DNA from: Ferruginibacter sp.
GTDB taxonomy: Bacteria; Bacteroidota; Bacteroidia; Chitinophagales; Chitinophagaceae
Assembly (NCBI GenBank): GCA_016786725.1
Contig: JAEUVU010000018.1
Location: forward strand, 1 to 64,000
Reading direction: 5' to 3'
DNA: 64,000 nucleotides
The notes below the pieces were generated by a model, which saw only the letters and a list, made by a program, of their open reading frames with translations, did not search any database and had not been told where the DNA came from. The position numbers and the translations under genes are program-made. Position 1 is the first letter of the stretch, and every line of letters starts with the position of its first letter. Positions 1 through 9,290 of the stretch are shown in pieces.

Positions 1-48
1 GTGGGGATTACTCAAAATAATAAGAGGCTGCCCTTTTGAGACAGCCTC
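1..48. mobile_element. End of an IS1182-type element (rest outside window)
   Basis: These 48 bases are identical to 50362-50409, the end of the complete IS1182-family element further right; identity stops at the next base. The segment carries the same hairpin arms (24-30 with 42-48) and the same terminal TGAGACAGCCTC. The bulk of this copy must lie left of the window. It has the same orientation as the complete copy, so the two are direct repeats about 48.6 kb apart. Whether the left copy is intact cannot be seen. Confidence 0.9.
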
Positions 49-134
49 TTTCAATTTTTTATAAAAGAAAGAGCAACGTTTTCTATGCCAGCATCTATAG
101 AACAACTTTACACATAACGGGAGTTGCCGTTGTG

Positions 135-350
135 TTAAATATCACTGGCGGCTTCGTTATTTTTCCTCTTTACATTCCTGTATTTTTTTACACCATAGGC
201 TGCGCCGGCAGCCAGTAACAGGCTTAAGCCGCCGTCAATAGGTGTGTCCTCCGGGTCAATTGGCCCCTGGGCCAGCAAAACAGCAGGCAGGGCTACACTT
301 AGGATTACGGCAAGGATAATATAGATCCTGATCTTTTTCATGTAATTCAT
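135..350 (-). CDS. PID-CTERM-like short surface-sorting protein
   Basis: A 71-aa protein (68 aa if the second Met at 341 is used). It has an N-terminal signal peptide (about residues 4-28, ending VLLAQ), a short acidic stretch, the motif TPIDGG near residues 37-42, a hydrophobic segment LSLLLAAGAAYG and a basic cluster KKYRNVKRK. This tripartite tail resembles the short Bacteroidota proteins called PID-CTERM, thought to be handled by an exosortase-like sorting system, as PEP-CTERM tails are. There is almost no mature domain between signal and tail. It starts 15 nt downstream of the T9SS gene on the same strand, so co-transcription is likely. Family recognition rests on the motif; the function is unknown. 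Confidence 0.75.
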   Translation of the reverse strand: MNYMKKIRIYIILAVILSVALPAVLLAQGPIDPEDTPIDGGLSLLLAAGAAYGVKKYRNVKRKNNEAASDI

Positions 351-365
351 ATCGGTTTAACGCTT

Positions 366-3300
366 TTATTGCTTAAATATTTTCTGTGATGATTTAAATC
401 CTTTTTCATTGTTCACCTGCAATTGGTACATGCCCGGGGCAATGGTGGTTTTCAAATTAATGCTACGGTTAGCCTGGCTGCCATCATGCACAAATTGTTC
501 GCTGTGTACAATCGTTCCCGTGTTATCATACAGCCTCAGCAGGTAATTACCTTTTGCGAGGCTGGTGAGGTCAACTTTAAAATTATTGCCCTGTACCGGG
601 TTTGGATATACAGTAAGTGCAGTTTTTACAGGAGCAGCACCGGCCTCTGGTTTGATCTTAGCTCCAAATACCACTTTAAAGCGGTCTGTGGCTTTGGAGG
701 CAGCATCGGCTGTAACCGTAAACGGTACAACTGTAGGCGCTGTTACACTCAGCGGTGTACGGGTGTTGAGGTAATTATCCACCAGTTCAGCCTTCAGGTT
801 TGTATTGGTGAAAGCAGTTGGCGTAAACTCAAATTCATAAGCCTGCTGCTTCATGTTGTTCATAAAAATAGGCAGGTCATCTTCCTTATCAATTACCGGC
901 CTGGTTTCAATGGCAAGATGCTTTTTATCCCTGTCAATGGCAATATTCTCATCCCAGTTGTTGATCTCTTTAGTGTCTTTTGTATCTACGGTTGCGCTGT
1001 AATTATTATCATACAATGCTATAACACCATCTGCAACCCTGCGGAACCCATTGGGCTCGGTAAAATACAGTTCAGTTCTGAATGATTCTACCGGGGGGGG
1101 ATCTACCAGGAACACACCATTATTATTACCCGATACCTTATGTGTTTCCTGTATACTTACTGCCGGTACGCTGCCGTCAGACTCTACAAAAAATGCCTGT
1201 CCTGTTTGAATAATTTGTGTAGCTGATGTTGAAGGTGTTGATACCCCGGCTGTGGTAACAGCAGCAAAACCACCCCTGGTTCCGATATTTGCATCCCAGT
1301 AAATGTATGACCCGGTAATACCTGAACTGGCTGGCTGAACTAAACTCCAGTCAATAGGTGATGGATAAGGATTAGTAACTAAGTTCCAGGCACCGCCGCC
1401 GGTATAGGCATTGGTAAAGCTGGTTTGCGTTCCCTGCAATAAGGTGCCGGTTGTACGTAAAGTAGTGCTGCTGGTAGGCATATTGGGTGCATTAGGCAGG
1501 GTCATATCCATACTCCTGTCTCCACGCACATACATAAAGTAACCTGTAAGTGCATTCAAAGTTCCGCTGGTATTGCCCACTGCCGTATAGGTTGGCACCA
1601 GTGCATTGGTGGTTAAATATAGAGAAGATGCATTCGAAAGGGTTTTGTCAAAACCATTGGCATTGCCGCCTGCGCCGGTTATTTGTGTACCAAACAGCGG
1701 AACCGGGTTATCATTTGTACCCACAGCCGTGTTCATACCGCCTTCCATCCAGTTAGCCTGTATATTACCGGTTGTGTTTACGGTGGGCGCCAGCAAACGG
1801 TAAGCCCTGCCGTCGCCGCCTGCACGCAGTTTTATATAACGCTCCATGGTTACGTTGGTGGCGCCGGTTAAATTGCTGCCGCTGAGGTCGGCAATACGGG
1901 CAGTACCCGATGCATTTGATTTTAAGGTGAGATTTTGTGCATTCAGGTTAAGGCTGGCAGTTGTTAAGGTTACAGTGCCATAAATATCTAATGCTGTACC
2001 CAATGTTGCACCGCTTACAGTAGTTAAACTGAGGTTATTGAGAGAGCGGCTGCCACTGGTAAAATTAAGCGTACCAAAACCGGTAGAAGTACTGTTGATC
2101 ACAATATTTGAAGCGGGCGAGCCAGCAATGGACCCTGCTCCTGATACATTTGTATTGCCTGCAAAAAAAGTTAAGGTATTACCATTTAAAGATAAAGTGG
2201 CAGTAGCATTGCCGATGGTTACACCACCACCGGTTGCGTTACCCACCAGCGCATTGGTTGACCCTCCAACAGTTGAAAGTATCACATTGGTTCCTGCTGT
2301 GCTGTTGGTTATCCGGAAGAAACGGGCAGTATTGCCATTGCCGGTAATGGTTTGGGTAACGCCGCCGTTTGTTACCAGCGTATAGGAGTTTACATCAACC
2401 GGGTTGGTTACCGCACCCAGGTAAGTAAGGTTACCGGCAAGGTTAACCGTGGTAAATGGCGATGTGCCGGCAGCTTCAATATTTAATGGCCCGTTGGTGC
2501 TGCCATCATAAGTAAGGTTACCTGTTACAGTGGTAGTGCTGCCTTTAAAAGTTTTAAGCCCGCTGTTGCTTAGTTTAAGATTGGAATAAGTAACCAGGTC
2601 GGTAGTTGTATTTAAAATACTTACAGTTCCTGTTTGTGCATACTCAACGGTTGAGCCGCCTGCAAGTGTACCCAGTGTGGGCAATGTTGTGTTTTCAAGC
2701 GTCAGTTCTCCCCCGTTCTGTATATCAACTGTACCGGTAACTGTATTAGCAGATGGAATAGTAAAATCCAAGCCGTTACCAACAATGATCTTTGAAGAAG
2801 CTCCTGAAACTGTCCAGTTTGATGTAATGGTTGCAGTTGCCCTGTTTCGTATTTCAAAGCTTTGGTTACTGCTGGTAAAATCAGCGGGTGAAGTGCCGGT
2901 ACCGTCTGTAGCAGTGCCCCAGGTAGCAACATCGGTAAGGTCCCCGGTTGATTTAGAATAATAATAAGCTGTTGATACACCGCTTACAGCCTGGTTCTGC
3001 GCAGGCGAAACCCCTGCACCTGAATGTGCAATGTTTGCAGAAACACTGCCGGGAGCAGCAGGGAAATATCTTACATAAACAGAAACCGGTTCCCCTACAA
3101 TATTACCTGTACCATTGCTGCTGAGGTTTACCGTGTTACCGTTAGTGCCGGTAAAGGTGTTGCTGGTTAATGATACTTCAAAATCTGCCGGGGCAGTTAC
3201 TGAAATGCCATTTGTTTGGTTTGGTGTAAGGTTTAAACCAGAAACGGTATAACTCTGCTGGGCAGAAGGTACGCCAACCAATGTTGAAAATGTTGTAAGG

Positions 3301-4025
3301 GTGCCGCCGAAACTGAAAGTAGGCGTAGCTGCTGGAGTTAATGAACCACCGATTGCCAAACCATTTTGTCCAGCCGATGGAGAATTAAAGCCCCACCCTC
3401 CAGTAGCAGTTTGCCCGCTTGCATAATAACGTAGTGTTACCGTAGTAGTAGCTGCAACATTTTGTAATGCACTAATTCCGGTTAGATCAATTTGAGGTAG
3501 TGTTGCCGGTGTTCCGACAGTTACCTGAGGTGATCCGATTAAAGTAAAAGTTGTTCCATCAAGGCTAAAGGCAAATTGTTGCGAAACACCAGGTGCATTG
3601 GCGAAAGTTGCTGTCCCTGCCATCCTTGCATCAATGGTAGATAAGGATAGCGTGAAGCCCGCCTGTGCCCTTAAAGTTATCTGAAAATAATCCGTATTGG
3701 CAGTTGATATACCATTGTTTTGAAAACCCTGTGTACGAAAGCTATTATTTCCTGTACTCCAGGCTGCCCCTGATCCACGGGTAATATTATTGGCTCCCGA
3801 AGCAGAAACTAAATTTGCATTGAATGTTGTCGCCGCAAATGTAGGTAGTGAAGTAGAACCAAATCCTGTAAAATCCCAAGCGGCAATTTGGGCTCTTCCC
3901 TTCCCTACCCCCAAACATAAAACCACTATCATCAACAACCGTACAGCAAAAGCCGCCGGTAATTTTTTACCGGTATTTTTTACAACATTAAAATGGTTTG
4001 GTAAACGGAGTGTAAAAATTTTCAT
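366..4025 (-). CDS. Large secreted protein with T9SS type A sorting domain
   Basis: 1219 aa from the Met at 4025. The frame is open 15 codons further upstream, but the 4025 start gives a normal signal peptide (hydrophobic LLMIVVLCLGVG then RAQ). Most of the chain is low-complexity Thr/Asn/Gly/Ser-rich beta-strand sequence, as in Bacteroidota surface adhesins. Near residues 230-350 is a repeat-like module of the PTFSFGGTLTTFS type. The last ~90 residues are a T9SS type A domain: VYPNPVQGN, then a GNYLLRLYDNTG-type segment and an APGMYQLQV end. The protein should cross the outer membrane through the Por machinery and be anchored or released after tail removal. No enzymatic domain is visible. 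The PID-CTERM gene follows immediately. Confidence 0.88.
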   Translation of the reverse strand: MKIFTLRLPNHFNVVKNTGKKLPAAFAVRLLMIVVLCLGVGKGRAQIAAWDFTGFGSTSLPTFAATTFNANLVSASGANNITRGSGAAWSTGNNSFRTQGFQNNGISTANTDYFQITLRAQAGFTLSLSTIDARMAGTATFANAPGVSQQFAFSLDGTTFTLIGSPQVTVGTPATLPQIDLTGISALQNVAATTTVTLRYYASGQTATGGWGFNSPSAGQNGLAIGGSLTPAATPTFSFGGTLTTFSTLVGVPSAQQSYTVSGLNLTPNQTNGISVTAPADFEVSLTSNTFTGTNGNTVNLSSNGTGNIVGEPVSVYVRYFPAAPGSVSANIAHSGAGVSPAQNQAVSGVSTAYYYSKSTGDLTDVATWGTATDGTGTSPADFTSSNQSFEIRNRATATITSNWTVSGASSKIIVGNGLDFTIPSANTVTGTVDIQNGGELTLENTTLPTLGTLAGGSTVEYAQTGTVSILNTTTDLVTYSNLKLSNSGLKTFKGSTTTVTGNLTYDGSTNGPLNIEAAGTSPFTTVNLAGNLTYLGAVTNPVDVNSYTLVTNGGVTQTITGNGNTARFFRITNSTAGTNVILSTVGGSTNALVGNATGGGVTIGNATATLSLNGNTLTFFAGNTNVSGAGSIAGSPASNIVINSTSTGFGTLNFTSGSRSLNNLSLTTVSGATLGTALDIYGTVTLTTASLNLNAQNLTLKSNASGTARIADLSGSNLTGATNVTMERYIKLRAGGDGRAYRLLAPTVNTTGNIQANWMEGGMNTAVGTNDNPVPLFGTQITGAGGNANGFDKTLSNASSLYLTTNALVPTYTAVGNTSGTLNALTGYFMYVRGDRSMDMTLPNAPNMPTSSTTLRTTGTLLQGTQTSFTNAYTGGGAWNLVTNPYPSPIDWSLVQPASSGITGSYIYWDANIGTRGGFAAVTTAGVSTPSTSATQIIQTGQAFFVESDGSVPAVSIQETHKVSGNNNGVFLVDPPPVESFRTELYFTEPNGFRRVADGVIALYDNNYSATVDTKDTKEINNWDENIAIDRDKKHLAIETRPVIDKEDDLPIFMNNMKQQAYEFEFTPTAFTNTNLKAELVDNYLNTRTPLSVTAPTVVPFTVTADAASKATDRFKVVFGAKIKPEAGAAPVKTALTVYPNPVQGNNFKVDLTSLAKGNYLLRLYDNTGTIVHSEQFVHDGSQANRSINLKTTIAPGMYQLQVNNEKGFKSSQKIFKQ

Positions 4026-4399
4026 ATTCTGAATTTTGAAGTACAAAAATAATTGTTCTGTATTATGCAATTGTTATGTGTTTGTAACAGATAGACGGCG
4101 AAGTTTGCCTGGGAAAAATATCTTTTACGGTTTATCATAAACGGGTCTTTCTGTTAAATAAAATAGCTGCTTTGCCTTATACCCGTTGACCTGCCTGGTA
4201 AAACATAAGAGGTGGTACAATTGCAGAGCTTCTTAACGTCAGGTTTCAAAGGATAGGCTGGAATTGCTTAAAAACACTGTGCAAAGTATGATTTTATCGC
4301 CGCCCGGCAATGTGAAAAAGATGATAATCACAAAAATATTATCCACAAAGTACCAATGAGCCGGCTGTTCCTTTGTGTATGTGAACTGCCGCCAAACCT

Positions 4400-4418
4400 A
4401 TCAGGTTTAAAACCTGAT
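4400..4418. repeat. Short intergenic palindrome (ATCAGGTTT/AAACCTGAT)
   Basis: A perfect 9-bp inverted repeat around a single central A. Palindromes of the type AACCTGTCAGGTTT-AAACCTGACAGG are common dispersed intergenic repeats in Bacteroidota, and this looks like a diverged copy. No nearby T-tract is present, so it is not an obvious terminator. Confidence 0.55.
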
Positions 4419-4723
4419 CCAACTCACAAACACGATAAGGTTTCCGCTTCGCAAAACCCTTGCTTAAAACATTATAGGCTTGAAGCAGGCCATATACTGA
4501 ACATTACACAATACCAAAGCATAAACCCTCCTGAAAAAGAATTGCAAGGCCTGTCCAAGACAGGGGCATCAAAACCGTTACATATTATCCACACTAATGC
4601 AAAGAAAAAAATAACCGGCGTGACAATTATAAAGCCCCGCCGGTACCCCACATAAAACAATAAGAATGGCTATACTTTAAAGTGCAAAAATATTACAATA
4701 GCCGTTTATATTCAAAGCAGCCA

Positions 4724-4739
4724 GCACCCCCAATTTAAG
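4724..4739 (+). promoter_or_regulatory. C-run motif upstream of first LuxR regulator
   Basis: GCACCCCCAATTTAAG lies 130-150 bases before the regulator start, followed by a second weaker AACCCCGCCATTTTCTG at about 4745. It resembles the better-conserved motifs at 8526, 15084 and 18099. This is the weakest member of the set; operator function is inferred only from recurrence. Confidence 0.3.
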
Positions 4740-4871
4740 TAAATAACCCCGCCATTTTCTGTGGTGTTCATTAATTGAATGGATAACTAAATGTAGGTTT
4801 GCCGTAAATCCTTATCCTGGTTAATAGCTGTTTTATTGCTGTATTACCAGCCATAAACTTTAAAGAGCACT

Positions 4872-5510
4872 ATGAATATTTCGCTTATAGATGATCATAT
4901 ACTTTTAATACAGGCGATAAAGAGATCACTCCTTGAAAAGCCGGGCATCAGCCATATTGCTACCTTTTCGAGTGCCAGGGATTTTTTGAACAGCAACAGT
5001 ATTTTACAGACAGACGTTGTGCTGCTCGACTTGTCGATGCCGGATATGGATGGTTTTGAACTGCTGAAAACCTGCAGAAAACAGTATAAAAATGCAATAA
5101 AAACAATTATCCTGTCGGTATCAAGCGATGTGCAAACAATCCGGTATGCCATGCAAAACGGGGCCAACGGTTTTTTATCGAAAGGGGCCGGCATAGATGA
5201 AGTATATCTGGCAATCAATAAAGTGGCAAACGGCGAACAGTATATTGAAACCAATTTAAAAGAAAGCCTCGTAAACAGTGTTATTACCAGCGAAACGCTT
5301 ATATCGCAACTTTCGCCCAGGGAAAAAAAGATACTGGACAATATTTGCAATGGTAAAACGCTTAAGGAAATTGCCTATGACTTTAAACTAAGCCTGTACA
5401 CTGTACAGTATTATTACAGGTGCCTGATGAAAAAATTAAAAGTAACCAAAACATCCGAACTGATTGTATTTGCCATTAAAAACGGCTTGTATAAACCGCC
5501 GGATTATTAA
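4872..5510 (+). CDS. LuxR/NarL-type response regulator (first of pair)
   Basis: 212 aa. The N-terminal receiver domain (about 1-120) has the acidic pair D7-D8, the phospho-acceptor D53 in LLDLSMPDMDG, a Ser in KTIILSVSS and the conserved Lys 104 in FLSK. The C-terminal LuxR-type helix-turn-helix (about 146-208) has LSPREKKIL and TLKEIAYDFKLSLYTVQYYYRCLMKKL (split here as TLKEIAYDFKL and SLYTVQYYY). It is a DNA-binding transcription factor activated by phosphorylation. A paralogue follows 70 nt later and a TPR sensor kinase lies convergent just beyond, the likely phosphodonor. Confidence 0.93.
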   Translation: MNISLIDDHILLIQAIKRSLLEKPGISHIATFSSARDFLNSNSILQTDVVLLDLSMPDMDGFELLKTCRKQYKNAIKTIILSVSSDVQTIRYAMQNGANGFLSKGAGIDEVYLAINKVANGEQYIETNLKESLVNSVITSETLISQLSPREKKILDNICNGKTLKEIAYDFKLSLYTVQYYYRCLMKKLKVTKTSELIVFAIKNGLYKPPDY

Positions 5511-5580
5511 CACAAAACAACGGAAAGAAAAAGATACGGCTTTATTAAACTTTGTTACATTTGTACGCAATCACTGCTGT

Positions 5581-6222
5581 ATGACCATTAATTTAATAGA
5601 TGATCATTCCCTGCTTACTGAATCAGTTAAAAACCTGCTGATGCAGCAGCCCGGAATTACCGATGTAACCACATTTGAAAGCGGTGTAGCCTTTGTGGAA
5701 GCCAAGCATATCATACCGCCCGATATTGTAATAAGCGATCTTATGATGCCTGGTGGTGTTAATGGCATTAAGGTAACCGAGTACTGCGTTGAGCATTTTA
5801 AGGCTAAAACAAAAGTGATCATATTAAGCTCAGTTACCGATGTACAAACCATACGCCAGACAATCAGGGCCGGGGCATCGGGCTACCTCTCCAAAGCATC
5901 GCCTATAGAAGAACTGATGGAGGCGATCTTAACCATAAATGAAGGCAAACAGTACATCGGCAAAATACTCAGAGACAACCTGCTTAATACCGTATTTACC
6001 GAAGACCAGGTAGTTTTCCACTTATCGCCCCGTGAAAAGGATGTTTTAAACAGGGTTTGTAAGGGACTAACCATCAAGGAAATTGCATATGAATTAAAAC
6101 TGAGTACCCATACTGTACAGTACTACCACCGCAATGTGCTCAGCAAGCTGAAAGTAAAACGCACCAGCGACCTGATTGTATTTGCCATGAAGAATGGACT
6201 GTACAGTCCCGACATTAACTGA
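5581..6222 (+). CDS. LuxR/NarL-type response regulator (second of pair)
   Basis: 213 aa from the ATG at 5581. The open frame extends back to 5464 but that would overlap the upstream regulator gene, and only the 5581 start gives the canonical receiver beginning MTINLIDDH. Receiver: D7-D8, phospho-acceptor D53 in ISDLMMPGG, K105 in GYLSK. LuxR helix-turn-helix from about residue 147 with LSPREKDVL and LSTHTVQYYH. It is clearly a paralogue of the preceding gene, with near-identical DNA-recognition helices (HTVQYYH versus YTVQYYY). The two may bind similar sites. It ends 41 nt from the convergent sensor kinase gene. Confidence 0.93.
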   Translation: MTINLIDDHSLLTESVKNLLMQQPGITDVTTFESGVAFVEAKHIIPPDIVISDLMMPGGVNGIKVTEYCVEHFKAKTKVIILSSVTDVQTIRQTIRAGASGYLSKASPIEELMEAILTINEGKQYIGKILRDNLLNTVFTEDQVVFHLSPREKDVLNRVCKGLTIKEIAYELKLSTHTVQYYHRNVLSKLKVKRTSDLIVFAMKNGLYSPDIN

Positions 6223-6263
6223 TTACCCTGCTGTTGCAACCGAAGCGCCTGTAACATACCTGT

Positions 6264-8345
6264 TTATATTTCATCTGGATCAACAGCTATTTCCGGCAAT
6301 TCATCCCCGTCTTTTCCTTTTACCGGAAATGACCCTTTAACAGTTAACCCTCCCGGCGAGCTGATGACTATCTGACCACCCAGATTTTTTACCCTGTTAC
6401 GGATACTGTTTAGCCCCAGGCCGGGCGTTACAGATTGTATATCGGCCCCTTTTCCATCATCGCTCACTTCAAAAAAACATGTTCCGGTTTCAAAATCAAT
6501 TGATACAACTGCCTTAGCTGCCTTACTGTGCTTAATTACATTGGATAATGCCTCTTTGATGATAAAATAAAGGTTATCATATTGCACATGCCCAAGTCTG
6601 TTAATTCCTTCTTCATTAAGCCTGATATGGATATTGAGTAAACCTTTTTCATTGAAACGGGTGCTTATCTCTTTCAGAAAACCAGGCAGGTCGTAATCAT
6701 TACGGATTGCCTGGTTCCTCAAATTATGCATATACTGCCTGGCGTTTGTATAAATGGCATCAACTTCCGCCGCAATGTCTTTTATCAGCTCTTTTACACC
6801 GGCGTCCTTTAAACCCGTAACCACATCGGCCAGATAATATTTAAGGGCTGCAAGCGAACTGGTAAGTTCATCATGCATATCATCCGATATTTTCTTTTTT
6901 TGCTGTTTGATAAGGATAGAAAATTCATCCTGCAACTTCAACTGCTGTAAAAAGAGTTCCTGCTTTTTCTCATCTTCTTTTGTCTGGGCTATTTCATCCA
7001 GCAATTTTTTTAGTTGCTTTTCACGCATTACCAGCGACTGGTTGAGCTGCTTGCTTCTTTTGAGGTTTCTGAATATGATCAACGCCATCATCACCAGCAG
7101 TAAAGCAATGATAATTGTTCCGTTAAGGTAAAGGTTCTGCAGCTTGTTTTTGTTTTCCAGCAGTATGATCCTGTTCTTTTTCAGCAATTGTTCATAAACC
7201 AATTGCGGGTCTTTTTTCAGCACCTCAATCACATCATTATTGATGGAGTCTTTTAACCTGTACAGCCTCAACAGGTTTTCGGCCCTGTTTTTATAATTTT
7301 TCTGAACATCGTCAATTTTCTGCTGCAGCTCAAGCAGGCGTATTTTATACCCGTTTGACAGAGACGCATATTGCCGCCGGGCTTTTTTGTTCATAGCATC
7401 CGCTTCGTCTGTATTTCCTTCAGCATAAAGCACATCGGCTTTGGTTTGATAAAGCCGGTATAATTCTCCACTGTCTTTCACAAATCTTTCCGCCAGGTTA
7501 ATGGCTTTGCTTATATAATGTTTTGCCGGCGTTACACTGTCTTTGCCCAGGTATATCTGCGAAATATTTTCATAAATATTCTGCAGCGAATTGCCGGCTG
7601 ATGCACTGTCAACAGCGTTTGCATTTTTTAAAATATATTTTTCGGCCTGCAAATGCCAGTATAAAGCACTGTCTGTATTACCCCCGGCTTTGAAAAGTAT
7701 CCCCAGATCATCCATGCTGCGTTGCGTTCTGAAAAAACGCATACCCGGGGTTTTATGGTACTTAGCCAGTTCGAGCGCCTGGCGAAAACGCTCAATTGCA
7801 ACGTCATATTTTTTTTGATTATACGCTATGTACGCAGATGAAGTTATGTTTTCACAAACCATATCTAAATTTCCCGCCTGCCTGTTGATGAGTATGCATT
7901 TTGCAAGAACTTCCACGGCTTCTTCATAATGCTTGGCTTCTTTAAGCAAATCAGATTTTTTTTGCAGCGCTTCTGCATATTCCCTTTGAAACTGATACTG
8001 AACATTGCCCTGTTCAAGAACGCCAATCATTTTATTGGTGTAATACAATGCGGTATCGGGGTGCTGCGGTTCGTTGTGATGGGAGTCAAAGTAAATATTT
8101 CTTTTTAACTCATACAGGCGGTATTGATCAATAGCGCTTATATAAGGAAAAGTTTTGAACACAGAATCCAGCGAATACAATGCATCCGGTTCCGGAATGG
8201 TATGATAATACTCGTTAAGCTGATAAAAAAGAGAGTCGCTCATATGCCTTACGCCAGCTCTGCCGCTGCCGGGCCTGCAGCTATAAATAAACGTGGCAAT
8301 GGCAATAATGAGTAAACAGATATGTATAGAAGGCAGTTTTCGCAT
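6264..8345 (-). CDS. TPR sensor histidine kinase with lipoprotein-type N-terminus
   Basis: 693 aa. The N-terminus has a hydrophobic stretch ending in a lipobox-like IYSC (Cys 23). Residues ~60-370 are helical TPR-like repeats, expected in the periplasm. A transmembrane helix lies at ~405-427, followed by a coiled coil (to ~480). The dimerisation/phosphoacceptor box is SDDMHDELTSSLAAL with His 491. The HATPase has N-box KEALSNVIKH (N602), G1 SDDGKG (~628-633) and G2 GLGLNSI (~642-648). It belongs to the HisKA_3 group that phosphorylates LuxR-type regulators, and it converges on the regulator pair 41 nt away. A paralogue lies at 15310-17400. Confidence 0.92.
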   Translation of the reverse strand: MRKLPSIHICLLIIAIATFIYSCRPGSGRAGVRHMSDSLFYQLNEYYHTIPEPDALYSLDSVFKTFPYISAIDQYRLYELKRNIYFDSHHNEPQHPDTALYYTNKMIGVLEQGNVQYQFQREYAEALQKKSDLLKEAKHYEEAVEVLAKCILINRQAGNLDMVCENITSSAYIAYNQKKYDVAIERFRQALELAKYHKTPGMRFFRTQRSMDDLGILFKAGGNTDSALYWHLQAEKYILKNANAVDSASAGNSLQNIYENISQIYLGKDSVTPAKHYISKAINLAERFVKDSGELYRLYQTKADVLYAEGNTDEADAMNKKARRQYASLSNGYKIRLLELQQKIDDVQKNYKNRAENLLRLYRLKDSINNDVIEVLKKDPQLVYEQLLKKNRIILLENKNKLQNLYLNGTIIIALLLVMMALIIFRNLKRSKQLNQSLVMREKQLKKLLDEIAQTKEDEKKQELFLQQLKLQDEFSILIKQQKKKISDDMHDELTSSLAALKYYLADVVTGLKDAGVKELIKDIAAEVDAIYTNARQYMHNLRNQAIRNDYDLPGFLKEISTRFNEKGLLNIHIRLNEEGINRLGHVQYDNLYFIIKEALSNVIKHSKAAKAVVSIDFETGTCFFEVSDDGKGADIQSVTPGLGLNSIRNRVKNLGGQIVISSPGGLTVKGSFPVKGKDGDELPEIAVDPDEI

Positions 8346-8473
8346 TGCCGGTTAACAATTTAGGTTCAGTAAGGCAGGTAACTGCGTTTAGAGCAATTTA
8401 TCAATCAGGCCGGAAATCCTTTATTTAATTCTATCTGTTATTAAGCCCCGCAAATAACAGGGGGGCTGGCACC

Positions 8474-8493
8474 GGCACAAAATCGGGGGCTAA
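8474..8493 (-). promoter_or_regulatory. C-run/AT motif, minus-strand copy facing the sensor kinase
   Basis: Read on the minus strand this is TTAGCCCCCGATTTTGTGCC, about 130 bases before the sensor kinase start. It matches the plus-strand site at 8526-8545 (AGCCCCC-n-ATTTTTGTACC). The two copies are back to back in the divergent promoter, one pointing at the kinase gene and one at the sigma factor gene. A shared regulator-binding site is inferred. Confidence 0.42.
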
Positions 8494-8525
8494 AGTAATA
8501 CCAATAACGGGAAAAGTGAAGTATT

Positions 8526-8545
8526 AAGCCCCCTATTTTTGTACC
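8526..8545 (+). promoter_or_regulatory. C-run/AT motif upstream of sigma factor gene
   Basis: AAGCCCCCTATTTTTGTACC, 94 bases before the sigma factor ATG. It contains TATTTTTG, which fits the Bacteroidota -7 consensus TAnnTTTG, so it may be a promoter with a C-run replacing or overlapping the usual upstream element. Related copies occur at 8474, 15084 and 18099. The binding protein is not known from the sequence. Confidence 0.45.
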
Positions 8546-8638
8546 AGCTGAACAGTTATTATCCAGGCCCTAATTTAAAAATCAGCAAAAAGGGCTGGCT
8601 GAAAAACAATCTTTCCTTAATCCTAAAACAAAAAACAC

Positions 8639-9226
8639 ATGAACACCAAACAATTTGCTACCCTAACAGACGGGCAACTTATCAACCTTTTTACCGAAGG
8701 AAGCGTTGACGCAATGAACGAATTGGTAAACCGCCATAAAAGCAGGATATACACATCCATTTATGCGATGGTTAAAGACAAATACCTGGCCGAGGATATC
8801 TTTCAGGACCTGTTTATTAAACTGATTGAAACAATAAGGGCAAAAAAATACAATGATGAGAATAAGTTTGTATTCTGGGCCATGCGTATTGCACACAACC
8901 TTTGTATTGATCATTTCAGAAAGATAAAAGCCGGGCCGGTAACTATTTCAACCGACGATGCGTACCTGCTGGATATATTAAACTTTTCGGAGCCCTCTGC
9001 AGAAGAAAAGATCGTAAAAGCACAAAGCTGTTCAAAAATAATGAACCTGGTAAGCCTGCTTCCCGAAGACCAGCGGGAAGTGGTTATGCTGAGGCATTTT
9101 GGCAACCTTAAATTCAAACAGATTTCAAATATCCTTAATTGTAGCGTTAATACGGCCCTCGGGCGTATGCGTTATGCTTTAACCAACCTGCGCAAAATGA
9201 ATGAAGAAAGAGAACCTGTTTTATAA
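8639..9226 (+). CDS. ECF-type RNA polymerase sigma factor
   Basis: 195 aa. Region 2 (about 20-95) has the typical YTSIYAMVKDKYLAEDIFQD core with DLF-I-KL and the FVFWAMRIAHNLCIDHFRK segment. Region 4 (about 135-188) has LPEDQREVVMLRHFGNLKFK and a recognition helix SVNTALGRMRYAL. This directs RNA polymerase to alternative promoters. No anti-sigma gene is adjacent, so the control could be transcriptional. It is divergent from the TPR kinase and shares that kinase's motif-rich promoter region. It is followed by an intrinsic terminator at 9262. Confidence 0.92.
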   Translation: MNTKQFATLTDGQLINLFTEGSVDAMNELVNRHKSRIYTSIYAMVKDKYLAEDIFQDLFIKLIETIRAKKYNDENKFVFWAMRIAHNLCIDHFRKIKAGPVTISTDDAYLLDILNFSEPSAEEKIVKAQSCSKIMNLVSLLPEDQREVVMLRHFGNLKFKQISNILNCSVNTALGRMRYALTNLRKMNEEREPVL

Positions 9227-9261
9227 TACCCCCAGCCTCTTAAACCAACCCCTGAAGTTGA

Positions 9262-9290
9262 AAAGCCCCTATGCGGGGCTTTCACTTTTT
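9262..9290 (+). terminator. Intrinsic terminator after sigma factor gene
   Basis: Stem AAAGCCCC (9262-9269) with GGGGCTTT (9275-9282), 5-nt loop, then CACTTTTT. It lies 36 nt after the stop codon. Confidence 0.8.

Larger units (their letters stand above)
4026..4871. other. Intergenic region upstream of secreted protein and first regulator
   Basis: About 850 bases between divergent genes. It should hold the promoter of the T9SS gene (minus) and of the response regulator (plus). Visible structure is the palindrome at 4400-4418 and a C-run motif at 4724-4739. A 99-codon open frame at 4356-4655 runs through the palindrome and shows no protein-like features, so I do not call it. Confidence 0.6.

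Noticed and set aside
4356..4655. 99-codon open frame in the intergenic region
   Set aside because: Runs through a palindrome, no RBS, composition unlike proteins of the window; looks like chance.
5464..5580. Longer start for the second LuxR regulator
   Set aside because: Would overlap the first regulator and add non-conserved residues before the receiver domain.
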